A stretch of 38,441 nucleotides of DNA from Gammaproteobacteria bacterium (GCA_029882915.1 JAOUJZ010000016.1:1-38441), one strand, 5' to 3'; shown: positions 8,316 to 17,587, numbered from the stretch's first letter. Notes: generated by a model not told the origin, from the sequence alone. Numbers and translations: made by a program.

Positions 8316-8939
8316 TTATTGTCGCTTAAACAGTGGGGGTGAAGACTCAGGGGAATGTCCGGTAACCCCTGCAGTTAATGTGAATCGCATGGCCTCTTCC
8401 ATTGACATGTCAAGGATGCGAACACTTTTACGCGGCACCAGTATTGTATAACCACCAATCATATAACTAAGTGGAAGGTAAACAAGGACACTGTCTCCAT
8501 CATTATTCAGCCCTTTGGGTAAATATTCGGGTGTAACTTGAGTTACAAAACCAATGACTTGCATGCCATTGTCAAAAGTGACCGCAACTACTTGTTCAAA
8601 CTCTTTATCTTTTGATGGGGAAAAAAACTGAAAAAAATCGCGGATGGCACGATAAACGGATTTGATCAATGGTGTTTGATATAACAGTTGCTCAGCTTTT
8701 TCAAATAAGCGCTGAACGACATAGATATGCATTAAAAGTCCGATAAAAAAAACCAATGCTAACCCTGCCATGACCCCCATTCCTGGCCAGTATAATGTTT
8801 CTGGCAGAACAAAACGGAGCAATTCACCCAGCATTAACTCTGTAGAAACAATGAACCAGTAAATTAAATATAAGGTCAGTAATACTGGGAGTATGGTTAT
8901 CAGGCCAGTAAAAATATGTCGAGTAACGAAACGCAGCAT
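8316..8939 (-). CDS. DUF502 inner-membrane protein
   Basis: A 207-residue membrane protein of the DUF502 family. Two hydrophobic segments (about residues 10-35 and 50-75) are followed by a soluble domain. Family-typical stretches include the RAIRDFFQFF region and the VLVYLPLSYMIGGYTILVPR stretch near residue 160. A GGAGG ribosome site precedes the ATG at 8939. The biochemical role of the family is not established. It is separated by 75 bases from the end of the ubiquinone hydroxylase pair, so it may have its own promoter. Confidence 0.88.
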   Translation of the reverse strand: MLRFVTRHIFTGLITILPVLLTLYLIYWFIVSTELMLGELLRFVLPETLYWPGMGVMAGLALVFFIGLLMHIYVVQRLFEKAEQLLYQTPLIKSVYRAIRDFFQFFSPSKDKEFEQVVAVTFDNGMQVIGFVTQVTPEYLPKGLNNDGDSVLVYLPLSYMIGGYTILVPRKSVRILDMSMEEAMRFTLTAGVTGHSPESSPPLFKRQ

Positions 8940-9014
8940 TTCTTTGCCTCCATGAACAGGTTTGGTTTGTTTCCAGTATAGACGTTAAACGCTAACAATC
9001 GATCCGTTGTGTCG

Positions 9015-10220
9015 TTAGCCTTTGTGTTTGGATAACTCAGGGTTAGCGAATCGATGCCCTGAGGCCTGATGTATAAACAGATTTTTTAATAAGGTAGATT
9101 GATTAACTGTTTTGAGTCCAAACCGTCGAGCCCAGCGTAAAGGGGCTAAATCGCTGCCAAAGACACGTTTGAAGGCATCCATCGTCAGTTGCATGGCGAG
9201 GTTGTCACCTTTTCTTTTGCGTTGGTATTTTTTCAGGGTATGCAAGCTACCAATATTGCGACCTTTTTGGTGGGCTTCAATTACAATCTCCGCTAATGTA
9301 GCCGCATCCAGTAAACCAATATTCACTCCCTGACCTGCCAGTGGATGAATGGTATGTGCGGCATCACCGACCAGTGCAAAGCCTGATTCAACATAATGGT
9401 CGGCATGACGTAGTTTGAGTGGAAAGCTGGCGCGTTGGCTGATTGTTACAATATCACCGAGTGTTTTTTCAAAGGCCAAGGACAGTTTATCGGTAAATGC
9501 TTCATCGTTAAGTCGTTGCAATGACTCAGCTTCCTCTGTTGAGTTGGACCAAACGATCGAACATTGATGTGGATTAGCCAATGGTAAAAAGGCTAGTGGC
9601 CCTTCAGGTAAAAACCGTTGCCATGCAGTATGTTGATGTGGTTTTTCTGTTGTTACCGTACAGACCACAGCGGATTGCTGATAATCCCAACCATGAGTTT
9701 CTATATTTGCCCACTCTCGCAATGGAGAATGGGCACCATCTGCACCGACAATTAAATCAGCACTGAGATGACGACCATCTTCTAAGGTCAGTGTATTGCC
9801 AATGAGTGCCTGCGGTTTGGCAGGGCAGAGAATATCAATCGTGGCTATTTGCTTGCATTGAGTTAGGCAGGCCTGTTGAAGATGACGGTTTTCGATGATA
9901 TGGCCAAGTAATGGTTGGTCAATATCTGCGCTGTCAAAATGCAAAGCACTGTTACTGGTTTCCCATACCCGCATATCAGTAAACTGACTGATTCGGCAAG
10001 AAATGAGGTGCTGCCAGATATTAAGATTCTTTAACAGTGTTTCACTAGCGCGTGTTAATGCGCTGACACGTAAATCGGGGGCGTCTTGTTCGCTAATCGG
10101 TGAAGGGGACTGTGCCTCAATCAGTGCAATTTTTAATGATGTTTGCTCACTTAAGGCGACAGCCAAAGTTGCACCGACCATGCCGCCACCGACAATAATG
10201 ACATCGTAATGTGCTGTCAT
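9015..10220 (-). CDS. ubiI: FAD-dependent ubiquinone-biosynthesis hydroxylase (UbiI/UbiF type)
   Basis: A 401-residue flavoprotein monooxygenase of the UbiH/UbiF/VisC family that hydroxylates the prenylated ring during ubiquinone synthesis. The N-terminal dinucleotide fold has the motif IIVGGGMVGATLA. The second FAD motif, ALVGDAAHTIHPLAGQGVN, is near residue 280. The start overlaps the stop of ubiH by four bases (ATGA), giving tight translational coupling. Its place directly after pepP-ubiH matches E. coli ubiI (visC). Which ring position it hydroxylates (C5 for UbiI, C6 for UbiF) cannot be decided from sequence alone, so the symbol is by position. Confidence 0.88.
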   Translation of the reverse strand: MTAHYDVIIVGGGMVGATLAVALSEQTSLKIALIEAQSPSPISEQDAPDLRVSALTRASETLLKNLNIWQHLISCRISQFTDMRVWETSNSALHFDSADIDQPLLGHIIENRHLQQACLTQCKQIATIDILCPAKPQALIGNTLTLEDGRHLSADLIVGADGAHSPLREWANIETHGWDYQQSAVVCTVTTEKPHQHTAWQRFLPEGPLAFLPLANPHQCSIVWSNSTEEAESLQRLNDEAFTDKLSLAFEKTLGDIVTISQRASFPLKLRHADHYVESGFALVGDAAHTIHPLAGQGVNIGLLDAATLAEIVIEAHQKGRNIGSLHTLKKYQRKRKGDNLAMQLTMDAFKRVFGSDLAPLRWARRFGLKTVNQSTLLKNLFIHQASGHRFANPELSKHKG

Positions 10221-11422
10221 AATGAAATGCCTCGCCCTAGCCGTGGCTGCTTTCTACCCAGCCCCATACTTTTTTTAGCAAGCCAGTGTTTTACAGGTGG
10301 CAATACATCTATCAAGGCTAAACCAGCACCACGGCAATGACCGAGTAATGGTTGATTATTGCTGAATAATTTGACCAAACTATCTGTCGACTTAATGACA
10401 TTGTCCTGATCCTGTTGTCGCCATTGTTTATAGTCATTGAGTAAATGAGCGTCGCCACAGTCCTCACAATGATCAATGAGTACATCAGCTAAAGCAGCCA
10501 CATCACGTAAGCCGAGATTAAATCCCTGTCCAGCTATGGGGTGAAGGCTGTGGGCAGCATTGCCAATTAAGACAATGCGATGTTGAACAGGTTGATCCGC
10601 CTGCATCAATTTCAGTGGATAATTATTACGTTGTCCGACTCGTATAAGTTTGCCTAGTCGATAACCAAAACGTTCCTGTAATTGAGTTAAAAAGTCAGAA
10701 TCGGATAATTTAAGAATGTCTTTTTCATCACCTGCAGTGACGGTCCAAACCAAACTACAACGATTATCAGACATAGGTAATAATGCAATTGGTCCGCTAT
10801 CAGTAAAACGTTCAAAAGCACGGTTTTGATGAGCACGTTCAGGCGTGATGTTAGCGGTGATAGCCGTTTGTTGGTAATCGCTTTCTAACGCCCCTAATCC
10901 TAAGAGTTGCCGAATTGTTGATTGTCCACCATCAGCCGCGACTATTAATTTGGCAGATATGTGACGATCATCATCCAGTGTTAGTTCAACCGAATCGGAA
11001 TGTTGGATAAGGCTGGTCACGCTGTTGGGACAGATGACGTCAAGATTATTCTGTTGCGTTAATGCGTGGTGAAACACCTGACCCATTTCTCGAGCGGTAA
11101 TGATTTGTCCTAGTGCGGGTACTTGTTCAACTTGTGCAGACAGACGGGTAATACCAAAGTGACCACGGTCAGATACATGAATGTCTTTAATTGCTGTGCA
11201 ATGGGGAGCAAGTTGTGACCATAATCCCATGGCCTCAAAGATTATTTGAGAACCATAGGCCAAAGCAATGCCACGATCATCATAACTTGGTTGTTGGTCA
11301 GAGTTGAGAACAAACGCCTCAATGATAGCGATGTTTAACGGTGTGTTTTTCAGAGCACAGGCCAGACTGGCACCAACCATGCCGCCACCAACGATAATAA
11401 GATCGTAGTCCGTTTGTTTCAC
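10217..11422 (-). CDS. ubiH: 2-octaprenyl-6-methoxyphenol hydroxylase
   Basis: A 401-residue flavoprotein monooxygenase, paralogous to the adjacent ubiI-type gene and of the same length. It has the N-terminal FAD-binding motif IIVGGGMVGASLA and a late motif, VLIGNAAHSLHPIAGQGFN. UbiH hydroxylates the C1 position of the ubiquinone precursor. The start is GTG at 11422, four bases past the stop of pepP. The pepP-ubiH-ubiI order is the same as in E. coli, which supports the name. Confidence 0.92.
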   Translation of the reverse strand: MKQTDYDLIIVGGGMVGASLACALKNTPLNIAIIEAFVLNSDQQPSYDDRGIALAYGSQIIFEAMGLWSQLAPHCTAIKDIHVSDRGHFGITRLSAQVEQVPALGQIITAREMGQVFHHALTQQNNLDVICPNSVTSLIQHSDSVELTLDDDRHISAKLIVAADGGQSTIRQLLGLGALESDYQQTAITANITPERAHQNRAFERFTDSGPIALLPMSDNRCSLVWTVTAGDEKDILKLSDSDFLTQLQERFGYRLGKLIRVGQRNNYPLKLMQADQPVQHRIVLIGNAAHSLHPIAGQGFNLGLRDVAALADVLIDHCEDCGDAHLLNDYKQWRQQDQDNVIKSTDSLVKLFSNNQPLLGHCRGAGLALIDVLPPVKHWLAKKSMGLGRKQPRLGRGISL

Positions 11423-11426
11423 AATG

Positions 11427-12740
11427 TCAGTGCCTTGCTGTCGCCATTAGAGCCTCAATATCATCCACTTCCTTTGGTGCCGCTTGCGTAAGGACATCAT
11501 GTCCTGTTTTGGTGACTAAAACATCATCTTCAATGCGAATGCCAGTAAAGTGCCATTTTTTAGCTAGGTGAACAGGATCACGTATATATATACCGGGCTC
11601 AACAGTGAGTACCATGCCGGGCTCCAGCATACGCCATTCACCACCTATTTTGTAATCACCGACATCATGCACATCCATGCCTAACCAATGGCCAGTGCGA
11701 TGCATGTAAAAGTCACGGTATTTTTCTTTTTCGATCAGTGTTTTCAATTTGCCCTTTAACAGTCCTAACTCTAGCAAACCTTCTGTTAGCACTTGAACGG
11801 CAGCTTCATGAGGCTGGTTCCAGTGATTGCCCGGCTTCACTTCAGCAATGGCTGCTTTTTGAGCATCCAACACGATGTTGTAAAGAGCTTTTTGTGATGT
11901 GCTGAACTTACCATTGATGGGGAAGGTGCGAGTAATGTCGGCAGCATAATAATCATATTCGGCGCCGGCATCGATCAATAGCAACTCATTATTTTTCAGG
12001 CGATGATTGTTTTCAATGTAATGCAAAATACAGCCATTTTCACCACCGCCTACAATAGAAGGGTATGCAGGTGAACGGCAATCATGTTTCATAAATTCAT
12101 GAACAATTTCAGCTTCAACCTGATATTCCCATTTACCAGGCTGAGTGAACTGCATGGCACGAATATGGGCCTGCACGGATATTTCGGCCGCGCGACGCAT
12201 GGCTTTTATCTCATTACTACTTTTAAATAAGCGAAGTTCGTTTAGGCAATGATCGAGCTCGATAATTTCGGTTGGAGAATGCATGCCCTGACGAGAAGCA
12301 TTACGAAGATGGTTCAACCAACTTACCATGCGCTGGTCAAAGGGGGGCACATTACCCATGGTGTAAAAAACTTGCTCTTTACCTTCCATTAGCCCCGGCA
12401 AAATGTCGTCAAGATCAGAAATGGGGTAGGAGTCATCAGCACCGAATTGGTCAACTGCACCTTCCTGACCAGCACGATAACCATCCCAGATTTCTTTTTC
12501 TAAATTACGATCACGGCAAAAGAGCAGATATTCGCCATGAGGACGACCTGGAACAATGACGATAACCGATTCTGGTTCATCAAAACCGCTTAGATAATGG
12601 AAGTTACTATCACTGCGATAGATGTAATCAACATCTCGGCTACGTGTTGCAACGGATGCATTGGGCAAAACTGCAATACTATCTGGTCCCATGATCTCCA
12701 TTAATTGCTGGCGACGCTTGGCAAATTCTTTTTTATTCAT
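11427..12740 (-). CDS. pepP: Xaa-Pro aminopeptidase
   Basis: A 437-residue metallopeptidase that removes an N-terminal residue preceding proline. The N-terminal AMP_N domain (about 1-140) is followed by the pita-bread catalytic domain. Metal-binding stretches are visible: LIDAGAEYDYYAADITRTF (two Asp ligands), HRTGHWLGMDVHDVG (His), and the late Glu-containing segments VLTVEPGIY and TGIRIEDD. The length equals E. coli PepP (about 441). It lies 15 bases downstream of the UPF0149 gene. Confidence 0.96.
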   Translation of the reverse strand: MNKKEFAKRRQQLMEIMGPDSIAVLPNASVATRSRDVDYIYRSDSNFHYLSGFDEPESVIVIVPGRPHGEYLLFCRDRNLEKEIWDGYRAGQEGAVDQFGADDSYPISDLDDILPGLMEGKEQVFYTMGNVPPFDQRMVSWLNHLRNASRQGMHSPTEIIELDHCLNELRLFKSSNEIKAMRRAAEISVQAHIRAMQFTQPGKWEYQVEAEIVHEFMKHDCRSPAYPSIVGGGENGCILHYIENNHRLKNNELLLIDAGAEYDYYAADITRTFPINGKFSTSQKALYNIVLDAQKAAIAEVKPGNHWNQPHEAAVQVLTEGLLELGLLKGKLKTLIEKEKYRDFYMHRTGHWLGMDVHDVGDYKIGGEWRMLEPGMVLTVEPGIYIRDPVHLAKKWHFTGIRIEDDVLVTKTGHDVLTQAAPKEVDDIEALMATARH

Positions 12741-12755
12741 AGTGATGGATAGGGC

Positions 12756-13307
12756 TTAGTGTTCAGTCGTGTCTTCACTATCGTTGATGATGGGTTGTAA
12801 TTCACCATACAACAAAAACATACCCATACGTAAGTATTCCACTAATTCCTCAAAGTTTGCTTCTTCTGTATCAGCATCTTCCAGATCATCACTGCTTATT
12901 TGACTGATGTTGATTACATCGGAAATATATTCTTTACATTCAGCAGATAATTCTGTGTCATCAGTCAAACCGGATGCACCAAGACCAAAGACAAGTCCCT
13001 GACACCAGTCTGACATAGCGGAAATTCGCGATGACAGTGGTGCATTGTCATCTGGCAATTCAAGTTGTAAATCGAACTCTAGGCTGTTCAGTGCCTGTAC
13101 GGTTTGATCGAATAATGCCGTCAAATCAAGAATTTCTTCCTCACTAGGCTCAATATCATCAAACAGATTTTTGTACCAGGAAACTCGGTTTGCTTGAGAA
13201 TCCATGCATAATAAACCGCATAATGCGCCTTGTAATTCGGCCGTGCTAGCCGGACCATCACCAGTGTTCTTGTCGGATGATAGAGATGGAAAATATAATT
13301 CAGACAT
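12756..13307 (-). CDS. ygfB: UPF0149 (YgfB/YecA) family protein
   Basis: The protein has 183 residues when started at ATG 13307, where MSELYFPSLSS opens the family domain. An in-frame upstream ATG would run through the divergent zapB-like gene and was rejected. The sequence is acidic, with the family-type stretches ELQGALCGLLC, WCQGLVFGLGASG and the VEYLRMGMFLLYGEL tail. In E. coli ygfB lies just upstream of pepP, as here. YgfB-type proteins have been linked to gene regulation in Pseudomonas, but the general role is unsettled. Confidence 0.9.
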   Translation of the reverse strand: MSELYFPSLSSDKNTGDGPASTAELQGALCGLLCMDSQANRVSWYKNLFDDIEPSEEEILDLTALFDQTVQALNSLEFDLQLELPDDNAPLSSRISAMSDWCQGLVFGLGASGLTDDTELSAECKEYISDVINISQISSDDLEDADTEEANFEELVEYLRMGMFLLYGELQPIINDSEDTTEH

Positions 13308-13348
13308 GATGATACGACCTAAAATTAAAAAATATATTAAGACAATTG

Positions 13349-13378
13349 TTGACCCAATCGGCAGGGCAAGTCTATAGT
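13349..13378 (+). promoter_or_regulatory. Sigma-70 promoter for the zapB-like/zapA transcript
   Basis: A -35 box TTGACC (13349-13354) and a -10 box TATAGT (13373-13378) are separated by 18 bases. The expected start lies near 13385, leaving a short leader before the ATG at 13411. The 103-base gap must also hold the divergent ygfB promoter; an AT-rich TATATT on the minus strand at 13331-13336 is a weak candidate for its -10 box. Confidence 0.6.
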
Positions 13379-13410
13379 TAAGCATTATTTTCGCACGGTC
13401 AAACATATTA

Positions 13411-13620
13411 ATGGAAAAAAATGTGATACCACAATTGGAACAGCAAGTTGATGACCTGCTACGTGCCAGTCGTCGAATACGTGAAGAAAACATGTTGTTG
13501 AAATCTCAGCAGGCTGCATGGTTAACAGAACGTGCGCAATTGATAGAAAAAACAGATGTGGCTCGTGCTCGTATAGAAAAGATGGTGAGTCGTCTAAAAG
13601 AACTGGATGATGATTTATGA
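13411..13620 (+). CDS. ZapB-like cell-division coiled-coil protein (TIGR02449 type)
   Basis: A 69-residue, highly charged coiled coil. Heptad-like runs such as LEQQVDDLLRASRRIREEN extend over nearly the whole length. Short coiled-coil proteins of this kind sit directly before zapA in many gammaproteobacteria and resemble ZapB, which bundles Z-ring material through ZapA. The stop overlaps the zapA start by four bases (ATGA), so the two are translationally coupled. It is preceded by a good sigma-70 promoter. Assignment to the family is by sequence character and position. Confidence 0.82.
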   Translation: MEKNVIPQLEQQVDDLLRASRRIREENMLLKSQQAAWLTERAQLIEKTDVARARIEKMVSRLKELDDDL

Positions 13621-13922
13621 GTTCACCTGTATCAGTTAGTATTTTGGGTAAAGAATATCAAATTGCATGTCCAGAAGAGGAAAAGGATGCACTGCTTTCT
13701 TCAGCACAATTACTTCATAAGAATATGGAACAAATCCGGTCAACAGGCAAAGTGGTTGGTTTGGATCGCATTGCCGTGATGGCGGCACTTAATCTAGCCA
13801 ACGAAGTAATTAGCTTGAAGAATAATGAAGGTCATGACATAGAAGACATGAATAAAAAACTGGTGCAGATTAATGATAAGGTGAGTGCTTTTCTGGAGGA
13901 AGATCGTCAGTTAGATCTATAA
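13617..13922 (+). CDS. zapA: Cell division protein ZapA
   Basis: A 101-residue protein with the ZapA layout: an N-terminal globular part (VSVSILGKEYQIACPEEE) and a C-terminal helix forming a coiled coil. ZapA binds FtsZ and promotes Z-ring bundling. The DRIAVMAALNLANEVISLK stretch is typical. It is coupled to the upstream coiled-coil gene by a four-base overlap and followed by 6S RNA, as in E. coli. Confidence 0.93.
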   Translation: MSSPVSVSILGKEYQIACPEEEKDALLSSAQLLHKNMEQIRSTGKVVGLDRIAVMAALNLANEVISLKNNEGHDIEDMNKKLVQINDKVSAFLEEDRQLDL

Positions 13923-14061
13923 AGTCAGGTTCCTGTTTACCCACTGTCATTTTTATACAATTCATCACGGCTTTTCATTTAGAGGCTTGAAATTCTTCGC
14001 GGCCTTAAAAAAAATTAAAAAAATCATTCCACGCCTTGGAAATAGGCGTATCATTGTATTT

Positions 14062-14238
14062 AGTCCCTGCGGTGTTCGAGAGCGACAAGTGTGTCTTGAG
14101 CCGATAAGCAAATTGCTCGGAGGCTGAAACAAGATTGGTGTGCAGGCCCGCAAGACGGGAAGCCCGATAGCTTGTTAAGGTCGCCACTTGAACCCAATGG
14201 TTCAAGAACCCCGTTCGCAACGGCACTGTGGGGCAAAT
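14062..14238 (+). ncRNA. ssrS: 6S RNA
   Basis: This gene-free stretch between zapA and the next operon (13923-14352) holds a recognisable 6S RNA. The closing stem pairs 14065-14074 with 14224-14233 (ten pairs including G-U). The segment TTGAGCCGATA (14096-14106) matches the enterobacterial CTGAGCCGATA. An 8-bp hairpin, CTTGAACC (14187-14194) / GGTTCAAG (14199-14206), matches the conserved hairpin near the 3' side. 6S RNA mimics an open promoter and holds sigma-70 RNA polymerase in stationary phase. A TATCAT -10 box at 14050-14055 with a weak TTCCAC -35 box 17 bases upstream fits the start; ends are approximate. The remaining gap bases show an AT-rich run at 14007-14023 and no other gene. Confidence 0.88.
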
Positions 14239-14352
14239 TATTTCCATCTAGATACACCCCTTCTCCAACACGTAGTTTGTTGGCAAAACATTCCCCTGAA
14301 TACACATTACTGTTTTAATAGTGTTGTTTGTTTTTACAACAGGGAATACTGC

Positions 14353-15102
14353 ATGAGATCGCTAGTAACTCTAATAATGATTGGCTTGTTGGCATCGGTT
14401 TTTCCTGCTAATGCAGACAAGTCTCGAGTTAGAACGTTATTAAATGAAATTGATGATATGTGGCGTGGACAGTCATCCTATGCCATCACTACCATGCAGG
14501 TAAAAACCAGACATTACACTCGTAGCATGAAACTGGAAGGCTGGTCCAAAGGTAAGGAAAAAACTCTGTTCCGTATCATTGAACCATTGCGTGAAAAAGG
14601 GACTGCTACTCTTAAATCAGCTAATCATATCTATACATATCTTCCAAAAACAGACCGCACTATCAAGCTCACTAGTGGCATGATGATGGGATCATGGATG
14701 GGCAGTCACCTAACCAATGATGATCTGGTCAAGGAGGCACGGCTGGAAGAAGATTATGATGCCACTATTTCATTTGAAGGTGTGCGTGATGGTCAGGACA
14801 TTATGGAATTCACTCTGATCCCCAAAATTGATGCTGCTGTGGTATGGGGAAAGTTGCAGCTGATCATTCTGGCCGACAGTCATATTCCGGTGGTTGAATA
14901 TTATTATGATGAAGATATGCTGTTGGCACGAACCATCAGTTTCAGTGCAATAAAAACATTGGGTGGTCGCCAGCGACCGTCAGTCTTGAGGGTGGTGCCA
15001 GCCGATAAACCGGATGAGTACACTGAGTTTGTCTATGAACAACTGACATTTGATTTGGATCTGAGCGATAGTCTGTTTTCATTATCAAGCTTGAGAAAAT
15101 AG
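14353..15102 (+). CDS. Periplasmic LolA-like outer-membrane lipoprotein-sorting protein
   Basis: The protein has 249 residues when started at ATG 14353, with AGGGA seven bases ahead and a clear signal peptide (MRSLVTLIMIGLLASVFPANA). The longer frame upstream runs through 6S RNA and was rejected. The mature protein fits the uncharacterised outer-membrane lipoprotein-sorting family with a LolA/LolB-like fold: SANHIYTYLPKTDRTIKL, then MGSWMGSHLTNDDLV, which resembles the family's usual MGSDF-T-DDL motif. It heads a five-gene unit with two FtsX-type permeases, an ATPase and a beta-barrel. This suggests it carries a lipid or lipoprotein across the periplasm. It is not LolA itself; the cargo is unknown. 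Confidence 0.85.
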   Translation: MRSLVTLIMIGLLASVFPANADKSRVRTLLNEIDDMWRGQSSYAITTMQVKTRHYTRSMKLEGWSKGKEKTLFRIIEPLREKGTATLKSANHIYTYLPKTDRTIKLTSGMMMGSWMGSHLTNDDLVKEARLEEDYDATISFEGVRDGQDIMEFTLIPKIDAAVVWGKLQLIILADSHIPVVEYYYDEDMLLARTISFSAIKTLGGRQRPSVLRVVPADKPDEYTEFVYEQLTFDLDLSDSLFSLSSLRK

Positions 15103-15115
15103 CGATGGTTCAATT

Positions 15116-16339
15116 ATGAATATCATCACCTTGGCAGCGCGTAATGTTTATCGCAATGGTCATCGATCAGTGGTGACTGCAGCAGCTATGGCATTTGCCT
15201 GTGCAATGATGATTGTGTTTGCATCCTTGATTGAGGGGTTTGTTAAAGGGAGTGAGCAAAATATCGTGGCAATGAACAGTGGCGATATTCAAATTCACCG
15301 CCCGGGTTATCGCGATGATCCTGATATATATAGTTTGATGATAGATTCCGCTGATCTATGTAATCGCATCAGACAGGCCGGATTCGCTACCAGTGAACGT
15401 ATCTTTGCATTTGGCCTGCTTGCCAGTGGTCAAAGCTCCTCTGGGGTTCAATTAAGGGGGTTAGATCTCGATTTCGAACCAACGGTCACTCTACTTAATC
15501 GACAAGTCATGCTAGGTGATTGGCTAGATAAAACTGATCATCACGGTGTGGTGATTGGGAAAAAGTTGGCGCGATTGCTTGATGTATCGCTGGGTGATGA
15601 ATTGGTTTTTGTAGGTCAAACAGCCGACGGTTACATGGCCAACGATACATTTTATGTTCGTGGCATTATGCGAACAGTATCCTCTGCTATTGATAATGCT
15701 GGTGTATTGATGAGTAAATCGATGTTACGTGAACTGATTGCGCTGCCTGAGGGTGCACACGAATTAGTAGTCATGCGTACTGACAGCATGATGAATCTTG
15801 AACTTGCTAGCCAGAAGATTAAAGCACTGATCAGGTCAGATCTGGAGATATTGAACTGGCGACAATTGATGCCCATTATTAGCCGTTTTATTGAAACCGC
15901 CCATGTACAAACCTTGATAATGATGTTGTTTACTTATATTGCCGTGGCATCGGTGGTGCTCAATGCCATGTTGATGAGCGTGTTTGAGCGAATCCATGAA
16001 TTTGGCATTATGAAAGCTATTGGTGTTAGGCCGTGGCAGATAGTGAGGCTGGTGTATGCTGAAACTTTTATCATGACGATAGTGGCCAGTGTGATTGGAG
16101 CATTATTAGGAAGTGGTATTACATGGTATCTGCAGAATCATGGAATTGATATGTCGTCATTGGCCGAAGGTATTTCTTTTTCCGGTATTGCGCTCGATCC
16201 AGTTTGGTATGCTTCACTTTCTTCTGAATCAGTACTTACCCCAGTGATATTTTTGTTTGTGATTGCAGCTATTGCCGTTATTTATCCCGCGATCAAAGTA
16301 GCGGTTATTCACCCAGTCGATGCAGTGCATCATCATTAG
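15116..16339 (+). CDS. FtsX/MacB-type ABC transporter permease (first of pair)
   Basis: A 407-residue inner-membrane protein with one N-terminal membrane helix (about 20-42), a long periplasmic MacB-like domain, and three C-terminal helices in the FtsX domain (about 260-400). The stretch VFERIHEFGIMKAIGVRPWQI is the coupling region typical of LolC/LolE/MacB-like permeases. It follows the LolA-like gene by 13 bases and precedes a second permease by nine. Family members do not pump small solutes through the membrane; they pull substrates out of the membrane or act mechanically on periplasmic partners. The specific cargo is unknown. Confidence 0.9.
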   Translation: MNIITLAARNVYRNGHRSVVTAAAMAFACAMMIVFASLIEGFVKGSEQNIVAMNSGDIQIHRPGYRDDPDIYSLMIDSADLCNRIRQAGFATSERIFAFGLLASGQSSSGVQLRGLDLDFEPTVTLLNRQVMLGDWLDKTDHHGVVIGKKLARLLDVSLGDELVFVGQTADGYMANDTFYVRGIMRTVSSAIDNAGVLMSKSMLRELIALPEGAHELVVMRTDSMMNLELASQKIKALIRSDLEILNWRQLMPIISRFIETAHVQTLIMMLFTYIAVASVVLNAMLMSVFERIHEFGIMKAIGVRPWQIVRLVYAETFIMTIVASVIGALLGSGITWYLQNHGIDMSSLAEGISFSGIALDPVWYASLSSESVLTPVIFLFVIAAIAVIYPAIKVAVIHPVDAVHHH

Positions 16340-16348
16340 GATTATGCA

Positions 16349-17587
16349 ATGAATCTCAATACCCTTGCCTGGCGAAATCTGTGGCGACATAAACGTCGTA
16401 CCTTGATTACTGCTTCATCCATTGCCTTTGGAGTATTGCTGGCAGTGACATTTACCGGTGCCGGCGATTATTTTTATACCCGTATGATTGATGCCGGAGC
16501 CAATATGGGTATGGGACATATCACCGTTGCTGCGCCTGATTATAATCGGGCTCCGAGTAGTAAAAAATATTTACATCAGGCTGGTAAGCTCAGACAACAG
16601 GTAATCAATATTGAAGAGGTAGCGGATGTGGTTGCCAGAATTCATGGCCAGGCGATGTTTGCTAGTGCACGTACAAGTATTGGAGGCATGTTTATCGCCA
16701 TTGACCCGAAACAGGAACATGCGGATAACAATTTGTTTATCAAAGCCATGGTAAGTGGTGAGATGCTTTCATCAGCAAGTGAAAAAGACATCGTGTTGGG
16801 TGTTGATCTGGCACGAAAACTCAAAGTAGATCTAGGCAAGAAAGTGGTTTACACCACTACTGATAATAATGGTGACATTGTCAGTGCCATCGCTAGAGTC
16901 AGTGGGTTATTTCAAACCGGATCCAGTGAAATAGATGGTGCGATGGCGATCTTGCCTTTAAACACCGTGCAAAAAGTGTTGGGATATCAGCAAGATGAAG
17001 TCAGTGTGCTGGCAGTGACCTTACATGACCAACGTAGCAGTCATCAGATGCGTGATACGCTGCAAAACATGGCTGAATTTGAAGCGGTGGAGGTATTGAA
17101 CTGGCAACAAACTCAACCAGATTTGGCAGGTATGATAGCGGTTGATAAAAGCTCAAACTATATCAGTCAGTTATTGATAGCCTTATTGGTGGCAGCCGGT
17201 ATTTTGAATACCATGTTGATGAGCGTGCTGGAACGGGGGCGCGAGTTCGGAGTGATGATGGCTGTAGGCATGTCACCGCGAAATCTATTTTTACTGGTGA
17301 TGTTGGAGTCGTTCTGGTTAGCCGTCGCTGGGTTGATTATCGGCATTGTTGTTACCACGCCCTGGTATCTGTTTATGTCGCAGACGGGTATAGATTTGTC
17401 AGAGTACTATGGCGAAGGCTTTAGCTTTGGCGGTGTGTTACTTGATAGTGTCTTCAAAATACGTTTGTTTAAAGAAAGCATCATGGCGATTTTAATAGGA
17501 CTGTTTGGTCTGGCTTTGTTATCTGGTGCCTATCCAGCATGGCGAGCGGGACAAATACCACCGGTTGAAAGTTTAAAAACAATTTAA
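16349..17587 (+). CDS. FtsX/MacB-type ABC transporter permease (second of pair)
   Basis: A 412-residue permease with the same layout as the first: an N-terminal helix (about 20-40), a MacB-like periplasmic domain and three C-terminal helices. LERGREFGVMMAVGMSPRNL is the coupling stretch. The two permeases align in architecture but differ throughout, as LolC and LolE do, so the natural reading is a heterodimer with the ATPase encoded 14 bases downstream. Both carry an NAMLMSV or NTMLMSV motif in the first FtsX helix, which supports common descent. Confidence 0.9.
   Translation: MNLNTLAWRNLWRHKRRTLITASSIAFGVLLAVTFTGAGDYFYTRMIDAGANMGMGHITVAAPDYNRAPSSKKYLHQAGKLRQQVINIEEVADVVARIHGQAMFASARTSIGGMFIAIDPKQEHADNNLFIKAMVSGEMLSSASEKDIVLGVDLARKLKVDLGKKVVYTTTDNNGDIVSAIARVSGLFQTGSSEIDGAMAILPLNTVQKVLGYQQDEVSVLAVTLHDQRSSHQMRDTLQNMAEFEAVEVLNWQQTQPDLAGMIAVDKSSNYISQLLIALLVAAGILNTMLMSVLERGREFGVMMAVGMSPRNLFLLVMLESFWLAVAGLIIGIVVTTPWYLFMSQTGIDLSEYYGEGFSFGGVLLDSVFKIRLFKESIMAILIGLFGLALLSGAYPAWRAGQIPPVESLKTI

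Noticed and set aside
13965-14305. Three overlapping minus-strand frames of 62-81 codons
   Set aside because: They lie across the 6S RNA gene, show no ribosome site or family resemblance, and change frame on the same stretch; chance frames on a structured RNA.
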